DNA from: a virus
DNA length: 31,274 nt
Direction: 5' to 3' (one strand)
IMG/VR virus record: IMGVR_UViG_3300009059_000042
Coordinates: 1-31,274 of that record
The position numbers and the translations under genes were made by a program. Below, piece after piece: positions 17,059-24,176 of this stretch; within the stretch, counting starts at the first letter, position 1, and every line of letters begins with the position of its first letter. The notes beneath the pieces were generated by a model. That model made no database searches. It was not told the DNA's origin and saw nothing but the letters and a program-made list of their open reading frames with translations.

Positions 17059-19766
17059 TTTGGCTCTCCGTTGAGGTAAGCAATGTGCTTGGCTGTGAGT
17101 TCCTGAATCTCGGATTCAGTGGCCCCATTATGCACCGTTACCTCTTCACTCCAGTCCGGGAAAAACAGCGATAAATCGCCCCCCAATTTTACCTCGTCGT
17201 GAGCAATGTCAGGGTGATCCTGCCATTGTACTGCCTTCACGAGATGCTCATTGACGTATAGCACAACACGAATGTCGTCCTTTATCAACATATATTGGGC
17301 GTCGTGGATGTGTGCACACGGGCGTATTGCCGTGCGGTATTCGCTCTTACGAACGCCGCCCATAAACTCAGCACTGGCCCGGTTGTTGAGTAGACACCAG
17401 CTCTGGCCGAGGGCGTTACCGGCAGTCCTGCCTTCAGCTTCTGCCTCAAATGGAGTTGAACGGTTACCCCGTATCACTTGATGCAGCAAAGGTGTTCTCA
17501 CACGCAGGCCGAAAGCCACGGTGACGTAGCCATCCTTGCTTGCTTGGTTCAATTTTTCCTGAACCCAGTTGATTGAAACGGCGTAAAGCTCTTTGTACTT
17601 TGCCTCGATCATCTTGGCTTTGGATTCAGAGAACCCGCAGTTTGTCATCAAGGTGATGTACGTTCCCTGATAGGTCAGAGCAAAGGTAGGTGCCTTGGAT
17701 TCCTGACGAAAATCCTTATATTTCAGTTCGATAGAGTTGATTGACGCTACCGAATTTGAATCAATGTCAGGCATCTCATTGCCGAAATACGCATAAGAAC
17801 GTAGGCAATGACCGTCGTAGCCATCGGTGTAGACCTTGAGCTTGTTTGGGTCTTTGGTTGTCAGGGCACTGATGCGGTCTTCCAATGATGCGAAGTCCAG
17901 CCCAGCGAATATCCAGCCCGGTGGTGCTTGGAAGCACGATTTCACCAGGGAACCCAAACTGAGTTTTCCTTTTTTCATGAAGCGTTTCAGCAAGGGGAAC
18001 TTCTTGAGAAGAGCCTCACTGATTTTCATTGTTACGTTGGCCGGTAGGTTCTGTAGATTTGGTGAATTACTACTCAATCGTCCAGAAACAGTGCCACCCA
18101 GAACCGAATTACCAAAGAGGTAATGCCAGCCGTCTGGCCCCAATGCTGCCTCTTTGAATGCAGGTATGAAAGAGCCAAGGATTTTATCTACAGCAGCGAA
18201 GTCGATGAGTGCTGACAACAGTTCCAAAATATCTGGATCAGTTGTGTGGTGTTGCAGCTTATCAATTGTGTCTCCGTCACAAGAGGGCTGCTTGCTGTCT
18301 GTGTAGGACAGCACTGGCAAGTTCAGTTGCTCGTAGAGCAGGTGCTGCAATTGAGGATTACTGCGTGGGTTGAACTTGATCTTGTCTGGCACTTCATCAA
18401 TCGTGATTCTTTTGTTCTTCCACTCCTTGTGCTTTTTCTCAATGTACATCTCTTTCAAGCTGTACTGAAATTGCTGAACACAGCGTGTTGAGAGCATGCG
18501 ATTAACAGCATCATCGAAGACACCTTGGAGTGCTTCCTCAACTGCCAAAACAGTTGGCATGTGCAAAGGCAAGCCAGTCAGCTGCATTTGAACAATGTCG
18601 AGTGTGGAGGGTTTGAACAGGTTTTCGTAAATCTCCAGTTGCTGATCTTGGATCATGGTTGGTTGATGTTTTCTGAAAGTAAACCAAGTGGACAGAGAAT
18701 CCACCAAGTTGTATTCCAGAAGTTTAGGCAACGGGATACGGCGAATGTCTTTTATGTCATCACCGTCTATTGCGTAGTTGCCCGCAAATTCATGGGCCTG
18801 ATGTTTTAAACCAAGCTTGTTACCGGCACAGCTATTTGTTGCCAAATAGGTGATGAGTTTTGTGCAGTCCCAGTTTTTCAGCAGTTTGCTCATGCCCTCA
18901 AGCAAACCTTCTGTGTCCAACAAGTCAGACATGAATAACTGATAGACCAGGACGTATGCGTCGAAAGCGATGTTGTGGTAAATCGCTGTCTGCATGTACC
19001 GGGTGAAGAAGCTTTTTAACAGGGCACGAACTTCAGCATTGAAGCCTTTCTTGCCATACATCTGAACTTCGTCTTTGCCTTCACCCATGACCCAAGGCTC
19101 ATTGACGTAATCAACGGCGAAGGCAATACCTTCGTGTTGGTTCCATGCAAATGAGATTGTGCCAATACCGCACTTGTGGTGCTTGAGATCAAACCCCTCA
19201 ATGTCAATGGCCAGGGGGCAGTTCATCGCCAACAGTTTTTCAAGCCAGGCAGCGATGTCTTGGGTTGTTTCTGGGTACTCTGCAAAGTGAATAATGCCGG
19301 TGCCCAGTGCTTGATACGACCCTGCCCGGTGGGCAGTTAAAGCATCCATGCCCAGTTTGATCCTGGCTTTCACCTTATCTGGATCGTAGAAAATCTGGCG
19401 ATAATTGGGCACGTAGATGACTTTGAAATTACCAAAGACAGAATCCATCACGTAACCAATGTGGGATTCCACTTTGGCTGCTTTGGTCAGTATCTTGAAG
19501 TAGTCAGAGTCAGCACAAAGAACGTACTTTGTCTTGATTCCTTCCAAGATTGGAACAAGCTCAGAGGTGATGTATTCCTTCATCTCTGCTGCTTTGGTTT
19601 TCTTCTGACCAGGGGTGTAGTGCAGCGTCATCACCATCAAGTCGTCTTTATTCAAAGACGACGTGTCGATGTACGCTTTCTTGATTTCATCTTTCTTAAT
19701 CGAAGGAACCAACAAACACACAGGGTATTCGTTGTTCTCCTGATCGGAGAAATAGGCATACGCCAT
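17055..19766 (-). CDS. Family-A DNA polymerase with 3'-5' exonuclease domain (N4 gp39-like)
   Basis: This 903-aa enzyme replicates the phage genome. The exonuclease motifs are intact: DIE (D188, E190), NIAFD (N265, D269) and YNLVD (Y352, D356). The polymerase domain has GRLSSNSPNLQNLP (562-575), motif A DFASLEDR (D624, E629, R631), motif B R687...K691...Y699 and motif C HIHDA (H821, D822). There is no 5'-3' exonuclease domain. Motif C has Ala (A823) where bacterial Pol I has Glu (HDE). The first 170 residues are an N-terminal extension unlike Pol I. Start: ATG at 19766 with GAGGAAT seven bases upstream. It follows a 168-aa gene by 11 bases and overlaps the 109-aa gene. Confidence 0.95.
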   Translation of the reverse strand: MAYAYFSDQENNEYPVCLLVPSIKKDEIKKAYIDTSSLNKDDLMVMTLHYTPGQKKTKAAEMKEYITSELVPILEGIKTKYVLCADSDYFKILTKAAKVESHIGYVMDSVFGNFKVIYVPNYRQIFYDPDKVKARIKLGMDALTAHRAGSYQALGTGIIHFAEYPETTQDIAAWLEKLLAMNCPLAIDIEGFDLKHHKCGIGTISFAWNQHEGIAFAVDYVNEPWVMGEGKDEVQMYGKKGFNAEVRALLKSFFTRYMQTAIYHNIAFDAYVLVYQLFMSDLLDTEGLLEGMSKLLKNWDCTKLITYLATNSCAGNKLGLKHQAHEFAGNYAIDGDDIKDIRRIPLPKLLEYNLVDSLSTWFTFRKHQPTMIQDQQLEIYENLFKPSTLDIVQMQLTGLPLHMPTVLAVEEALQGVFDDAVNRMLSTRCVQQFQYSLKEMYIEKKHKEWKNKRITIDEVPDKIKFNPRSNPQLQHLLYEQLNLPVLSYTDSKQPSCDGDTIDKLQHHTTDPDILELLSALIDFAAVDKILGSFIPAFKEAALGPDGWHYLFGNSVLGGTVSGRLSSNSPNLQNLPANVTMKISEALLKKFPLLKRFMKKGKLSLGSLVKSCFQAPPGWIFAGLDFASLEDRISALTTKDPNKLKVYTDGYDGHCLRSYAYFGNEMPDIDSNSVASINSIELKYKDFRQESKAPTFALTYQGTYITLMTNCGFSESKAKMIEAKYKELYAVSINWVQEKLNQASKDGYVTVAFGLRVRTPLLHQVIRGNRSTPFEAEAEGRTAGNALGQSWCLLNNRASAEFMGGVRKSEYRTAIRPCAHIHDAQYMLIKDDIRVVLYVNEHLVKAVQWQDHPDIAHDEVKLGGDLSLFFPDWSEEVTVHNGATESEIQELTAKHIAYLNGEPK

Positions 19767-19777
19767 CTGGTAATTCC

Positions 19778-20284
19778 TCAGTAAAGTAAACGGGTTGCCG
19801 AGTAAAACTCGATCTTCGGTTTCAGTTTCTTAAACTGAGCCATGCCACGCTCATCACCTTCCAACAAGAATGCTTCTGGGCAGTTTCTCACCATGCCGCT
19901 AAGGTCAGGAACGAGTGCCACTAAACACTCAGGGAGAGTGTCTCTTAGGTGTTGAAGTGTTTCGGCCTTGTAGATCAACTTGAACAAAATCTGCTGAATC
20001 TGTTTCTCATCCAGCTCGATTTCTTTGGCATCTTTCAAGTAGTCATTCATTTGCTTGTTGAGGGAAAAGTCCAAAGTTGGTATGCCAGGACCAACTTTGA
20101 TTGTGCTTGCGTTATGGGGGCGGTAAAGCGCCCCATTAAACAAAAAGCCCTGTTGGCCGGTGTGCTTGATCTCGTTGTTCTGTTTATCCAGATCAACAAT
20201 GACACCGGCCAGACGGCGTTTCTCTGCTTGGAACAGGGATTTGCTTATTAGGGCAATTACCTCTTGTAAGTTTGAAACGGCCAT
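19778..20284 (-). CDS. Hypothetical protein between helicase and DNA polymerase (168 aa, N4 gp38 position)
   Basis: The function is not recognisable. The N-terminal half (about 20-70) is beta-prone with LAGVIVDLDK and GFLFNGALYRP, and the C-terminal half is helical with a Leu-rich segment (IQQILFKLIYKAETLQHLRD). The protein ends with a basic, aromatic segment (PKIEFYSATRLLY). It starts at ATG 20284 with GGAAAA close upstream, nine bases after the helicase stop. The fixed position between helicase and polymerase suggests a replication accessory protein, but that is inference. Confidence 0.72.
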   Translation of the reverse strand: MAVSNLQEVIALISKSLFQAEKRRLAGVIVDLDKQNNEIKHTGQQGFLFNGALYRPHNASTIKVGPGIPTLDFSLNKQMNDYLKDAKEIELDEKQIQQILFKLIYKAETLQHLRDTLPECLVALVPDLSGMVRNCPEAFLLEGDERGMAQFKKLKPKIEFYSATRLLY

Positions 20285-20292
20285 TCTTTTTC

Positions 20293-21591
20293 CTAAAACT
20301 GAAGGCCACCGAACCTATCTGCAAGATTGCCGAAGGTAAATACACGGTAGCGAGCGCGAGAGAATGCCACGTAGAGCATACGGGCTGCTTGGTTTGGATT
20401 TGGGCAGGCCGACAGATCACCTAAGTCGATAAACACATCGTCGTAGGTGCTGCCTTGCGCTTTGTAGACTGTTGCTGCATCGCGTGGGCGAAGGTCTGGG
20501 TAGTTGTTCTTGAGATGGAAGTAACGATTCCAGTTTTTGGTTCGCTTGTAGTAAGCGATCAATTGACTGAAGTGGTTGCGGTCCACCGGCAAAAGAACAT
20601 TGCGGATAGTGTCGTTGTATCCATTACGGAGAGTCGTATTGATGACTTCCAAATGGACATCATGCTCAATCTGGATCAGCTCTGAAGATGAGCTTTGTTC
20701 CAGAATTTCCACTTCCTCTTCCACAGACAGCATGCCTTTACCGATGCGGATAGCGTTGTTGTTGATCAACAACTCACCCACTGAGTAATTCAAAGACAGG
20801 CCGCGAATATCACGGATGTAGTCGTTGTACTCGTTCACACGTTTGTTGCGGTACGCCAGGATGCGAGATGAGGCCGTTTGATGACCAAACGTCTTCAGAA
20901 GCTCTTCCTGCATGCGGTCATTGTCCAAATGGTCAATGATGCCTGGGATGATCTGAATGGGCTGAAACACACCAGTTTCAACGGTGCTGCGTAGTTGCAG
21001 GTTGATGGCGTGTAGCTCAGGCACATTGGTTCTCATCGGAATCGTGAGGTCTACCGAGGGCAGATTGCTTTTGTATACCGGGGAGATTGTTTCTTTAACC
21101 GGGGCGCATTGGCAATGGTCACCAACGTACACGATCTTACAGCCGATGGTGCCTTCCAACAGAAGCACACGCAGAGCGTGATCAATCATGGAAGCTTCGT
21201 CCACGAAAATGATCTTACGGGTATGGATGTACCAGTTGCCCGTTTTGGTTATTTTTTGCTCACCAGTGGAGTAGTCGTCCTGAACTTTCAAATTCAGGAA
21301 GGAATGCAGGGTGCTTGTTGGCCTGCCTGTTGCAACACCGAGAACTTCGGCTGCTTTGTTTGTCGTAGCAGTCATGACGACTTCATCGTATTCAGAGGTG
21401 ATGCCCATAAGGCGGCAAGACTCAAAATACTGGGGCAACACTTTGTCGATTAGATGACCCATCAAGAAAGTTTTGCCGACACCGCCCGGTCCACGGATGT
21501 TCATTTCCCGGTCGTTGTTGAATAGGAAGCTGAAGAAGGCATCCGCAGCTAACTGCTGCTCAGCATTCAGGGGAGTAGCTGCTTGGTTCAT
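20293..21591 (-). CDS. SF1 DNA helicase, Dda/RecD-like (N4 gp37-like)
   Basis: A 432-aa superfamily 1B helicase, probably moving 5'-3' on single-stranded DNA to open the fork or restart replication. Motif I is GPGGVGKT (34-41), motif II is FVDEAS (DEAS 131-134), motif III is VGDHCQCAP (156-164), motif V is VYKAQGSTYDDVF near 385-397, and motif VI is YVAFSRAR near the C-terminus. The length matches T4 Dda (about 440 aa) rather than RecD2. Start: ATG at 21591 with GGAA five bases upstream, directly after the terminator of the previous transcript. It heads the block helicase, 168-aa protein, polymerase, 109-aa protein. Confidence 0.92.
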   Translation of the reverse strand: MNQAATPLNAEQQLAADAFFSFLFNNDREMNIRGPGGVGKTFLMGHLIDKVLPQYFESCRLMGITSEYDEVVMTATTNKAAEVLGVATGRPTSTLHSFLNLKVQDDYSTGEQKITKTGNWYIHTRKIIFVDEASMIDHALRVLLLEGTIGCKIVYVGDHCQCAPVKETISPVYKSNLPSVDLTIPMRTNVPELHAINLQLRSTVETGVFQPIQIIPGIIDHLDNDRMQEELLKTFGHQTASSRILAYRNKRVNEYNDYIRDIRGLSLNYSVGELLINNNAIRIGKGMLSVEEEVEILEQSSSSELIQIEHDVHLEVINTTLRNGYNDTIRNVLLPVDRNHFSQLIAYYKRTKNWNRYFHLKNNYPDLRPRDAATVYKAQGSTYDDVFIDLGDLSACPNPNQAARMLYVAFSRARYRVFTFGNLADRFGGLQF

Positions 21592-21604
21592 GGTTATTCC
21601 TACG

Positions 21605-21630
21605 AAAAACCCCCAGAGTTGGGGGTTTTT
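21605..21630. terminator. Bidirectional-looking terminator upstream of the helicase
   Basis: AAAAACCCCC (21605-21614) pairs with GGGGGTTTTT (21621-21630) around a 6-nt loop. U-runs are available on both strands. It ends the MazG-like transcript on the minus strand, only 14 bases before the helicase start, so the helicase mRNA either starts elsewhere or depends on readthrough. Confidence 0.85.
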
Positions 21631-21644
21631 TGTGAAAGGTGGGA

Positions 21645-22112
21645 TTAGCCTGGGATGTAGGGTGCCAGGTCCGGTTTGAAGAAGTTCGGGCCTTTCATGA
21701 TCTTACCGTTTTCATTGAAAATCGGCTGACCATCTTTGTCGAACTTACTGAAGTTGGAGGCATTCACTTCAGTCATGGCCCCAACAATGTCGTAGCCTGC
21801 CATGTAAGCGGTGCCAGTGGCAGTTACGATCTGGTCGCACAGACCGTCCAAGAACTCAACGGAGTTCGTGATATCAATGCAGCCTGGATGGGTTTTCATG
21901 AAATCACCCAAGGCTTCAAGCGCATCACTGGCCAGCTGAAGAAGCTGCTCGCCTTCCAGGGTTTGCATTTGGATTGCGGCCAGGGATTCCCCAACTTCTT
22001 CCAGATGCACGCCGAATTGGGTGCTCAGGTTGCGTGGTTGTGGCTCAGGTACTGCTTTCTTGAACCAGGTGTGCGTATCCAGCAGGGTGCAATTTTCAAA
22101 GGTACGATTCAT
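21645..22112 (-). CDS. MazG-like all-alpha NTP pyrophosphohydrolase
   Basis: A 155-aa helical protein with the two acidic helices of MazG/HisE-type pyrophosphohydrolases: HLEEVGES near residues 36-43 and EFLDGLCDQIV near 86-96. The segment TATGTAYMAGYDI follows, and the C-terminal run (SNFSKFD, GQPIFNENGKIMKGPNF) is typical of the phage members I know of this family. Such enzymes cleave NTPs or dNTPs to the monophosphate and pyrophosphate, cleaning nucleotide pools or altering host (p)ppGpp-linked signalling. The nucleotide substrate cannot be read from the sequence. GGAG six bases before ATG at 22112 overlaps the stop of the upstream HTH gene, so the two are co-translated. Confidence 0.75.
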   Translation of the reverse strand: MNRTFENCTLLDTHTWFKKAVPEPQPRNLSTQFGVHLEEVGESLAAIQMQTLEGEQLLQLASDALEALGDFMKTHPGCIDITNSVEFLDGLCDQIVTATGTAYMAGYDIVGAMTEVNASNFSKFDKDGQPIFNENGKIMKGPNFFKPDLAPYIPG

Positions 22113-22115
22113 GGA

Positions 22116-22439
22116 TTACTCCGTTGAAGGGGATTTTTGTGTGTGAGACTCAAACTCTTTGGTGATGAGATTTTTGACAAAATCTTTGATCAGAGCACCA
22201 TTGCTCATCTGATCCGCCAGCCATTCCTGCTGTTCTTCGCTGAGCGTAACGAAGATGTCTTCCATAAATGTTCGACGAGTATCCGCAGGAGCGATCCCCA
22301 AACTTTTCAGTCGAAGGGTGATCGTGGTTGGGTGACAACCAAGAACACCAGCGATTGTGGAAAGCGATAGGCCGACGCTGTTCAAACGAACGATGTCTGC
22401 ATCACTGGCTTTGCGGTTTGCTCGAAATACGGTAGACAT
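22116..22439 (-). CDS. Helix-turn-helix DNA-binding protein (107 aa)
   Basis: Residues about 11-48 form a resolvase/sigma-type helix-turn-helix (ADIVRLNSVGLSLSTIAGVL, then GCHPTTITLRLKSLG as recognition helix). A second conserved-looking block (about 59-95, with EDIFVTLSEEQQEWLADQ and IKDFVKNLIT) resembles a dimerising helical or ribbon-helix-helix segment. It is probably a transcription regulator acting on host or phage promoters. Just upstream lies the 22-nt dyad at 22462-22483, a natural candidate operator. GAGGTGA is five bases before ATG at 22439. No sign of a recombinase catalytic domain. Confidence 0.75.
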   Translation of the reverse strand: MSTVFRANRKASDADIVRLNSVGLSLSTIAGVLGCHPTTITLRLKSLGIAPADTRRTFMEDIFVTLSEEQQEWLADQMSNGALIKDFVKNLITKEFESHTQKSPSTE

Positions 22440-22461
22440 AGGATCACCTCAATAAAAGATA

Positions 22462-22483
22462 CCTCCAGTCTATAGACTAGAGG
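22462..22483. promoter_or_regulatory. Dyad between rIIB and the HTH gene: candidate operator or weak terminator
   Basis: The 22-nt sequence has a perfect 12-bp palindrome AGTCTATAGACT at its centre, flanked after one mismatch by CCTC and GAGG, which also pair. It lies 23 bases upstream of the HTH gene start and 17 bases after the rIIB stop. As DNA it looks like an operator for a dimeric HTH protein. As minus-strand RNA it is a hairpin followed by TATCTTTTATT, so a weak terminator for rIIB is an equal alternative. Confidence 0.5.
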
Positions 22484-22499
22484 CATCTTAGTGAAGCGC

Positions 22500-24167
22500 T
22501 TACTTCCCAGCCAATTTCAAGATGTTTTTTTCCTCTTTCGAGGAAACACCCAAAGCTGTCCAGCTTTTCTTGGCTTTGGCTTTGATGGCGATGACCGCTT
22601 TTGCAACGTCAGCAGTCAGAGTGCCACCGTCGAGCAGATTGCGAATACGCTGACGAGGCGTACCGGTTCCTTCTGTAGCCAGAACCAGTGGTGCAGCATC
22701 AGCTTCTTCAGCAGCAACTTCTGGGATTGTGTGGCGACCTTCGGCAACGCCAGCAACAAACTCAGCTGTTTCTGCATCAATGCCCAACTTGTCCCACGAC
22801 ACCTTGGCTTTCTTTTTGAACTCCATCAGTGCCTTGGCAGCACTGACATAGGTGTCGTTTGTTGTGGCATTGGTGATTGCCAAATACAGCTCAGCTGCTT
22901 TGGCCTGACGCACAGACATGCCAGCAGAATGGGCTTTGCCCAGATCGGAAGCGACAGCAGCTGCATCTACCGATTGGTTCTCTTTGCGCACTTCTTCCAG
23001 TGAATCAAGCGAGCTGGAAGTGATCGACTCATCCATGGTGCCAACTTCGGCATGATCCATGGCTGTGATGATCAGGCCACCGCCTTTCTGTTCAGTGATC
23101 TGAACGTGCTCAAGGATGCCAATGTGGTTACCTGCAATGGCATTGCCAAGCAGAACCTTATCGGTCATTGGACGGTCACTACACACGGCAGCAGCGTCTT
23201 CTTTGCTGAGCTGGGCGATGATGTGATAGCCCTTAGCACGAAGCTTACGGGCATCGCTGTGTGGTACGGCAATCACATCTTCAGGAGCCAGCTTTGCCAG
23301 CACGGTTACGTCACCACTGAAGGTGCGCAGGTAATCCCGGCGAGCCACATGCAGACCGTTGGAGCAGTCCTGGTGGCGGTTGGGATCGACCAGTTTCTCG
23401 TCCATGAAGACGTAAGAGCCGACACGCTGCATGACTTTTTTGGAATGGCAGTCACGGAACACGCCTTCTTGCCCAGTGCTCTCCAGTCGCTTGTAAACAA
23501 GGATGGAGCCATCATCGGCAATCGGCAGCTCGCCCTTTTGCATGAACTTCAGCAAATCTTGGACAGTGTGATTGCGTTTGACAGTAGCAACACGACGGAA
23601 GAAGTTTTCCACCCCGATAGGGTTGCCCAGTTTTGCAGCAACACCTTCAAGAAGGTTTCCGATGGCTTCCACACCAGGGATGACTGTGTTGTCTTCCAGC
23701 ACAGCAACAACGGTGGTTTTTTCGTCGTTTTCTGCGAAAGACGGTTCAGCCGAGGTGGTTGCATTGGCCATGATCTCAGCTACAGCGGCACTGCTACGGG
23801 TAACCGGAGCATTGCTTGCTGCTTCGCTGATTGTTTGTGGCACAGCACCAGCTACCAGTGGTGCCACTGGCTCTTCCATTTGACCGAAACGAGCCAGGAT
23901 TTCATCAATCTGGGTCTTGGCTGCACGGAAGAAACGGATGAAGCCATTCATGCTTTTTTCGGCTTCTGCGTAGTAGTTTTCGAGCTGGGTTTCAGTCAGA
24001 TCAATGTCACAGAAGCCATTGGCTTCCAGTTCAGGAACGACCATATCCACCAAAGGACGGATACGAGCATCCCCTTGCGGGATAATGATGCTGGAGCCGT
24101 CCTCTTTGTAGAGGGTCAACTGCTGGGTATCAACCACAGCACTGATGATGCGAATTACTTCGGTCAT
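22500..24167 (-). CDS. rIIB: rIIB-like protein
   Basis: A 555-aa protein whose central part (about 200-320) matches T4 rIIB: SILVYKRLE, then DCHSKKVMQRVG, YVFMDEKLVDPNRHQDCSNG, LHVARRDYL and PEDVIAVP. Outside this core, residues 100-150 are a low-complexity Ala/Pro linker and the C-terminal 180 residues contain two similar helical segments (KKKAKVSWDKLGID and KAKAKKSWTALGVS), probably a duplicated small domain. T4 rIIA/rIIB protect against the RexAB exclusion system; the biochemical role elsewhere is unknown. It follows rIIA by 9 bases and starts at ATG 24167 with AAGAGA upstream. It is longer than T4 rIIB (about 310 aa). Confidence 0.88.
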   Translation of the reverse strand: MTEVIRIISAVVDTQQLTLYKEDGSSIIIPQGDARIRPLVDMVVPELEANGFCDIDLTETQLENYYAEAEKSMNGFIRFFRAAKTQIDEILARFGQMEEPVAPLVAGAVPQTISEAASNAPVTRSSAAVAEIMANATTSAEPSFAENDEKTTVVAVLEDNTVIPGVEAIGNLLEGVAAKLGNPIGVENFFRRVATVKRNHTVQDLLKFMQKGELPIADDGSILVYKRLESTGQEGVFRDCHSKKVMQRVGSYVFMDEKLVDPNRHQDCSNGLHVARRDYLRTFSGDVTVLAKLAPEDVIAVPHSDARKLRAKGYHIIAQLSKEDAAAVCSDRPMTDKVLLGNAIAGNHIGILEHVQITEQKGGGLIITAMDHAEVGTMDESITSSSLDSLEEVRKENQSVDAAAVASDLGKAHSAGMSVRQAKAAELYLAITNATTNDTYVSAAKALMEFKKKAKVSWDKLGIDAETAEFVAGVAEGRHTIPEVAAEEADAAPLVLATEGTGTPRQRIRNLLDGGTLTADVAKAVIAIKAKAKKSWTALGVSSKEEKNILKLAGK

Positions 24168-24176
24168 GTCAGTCTC

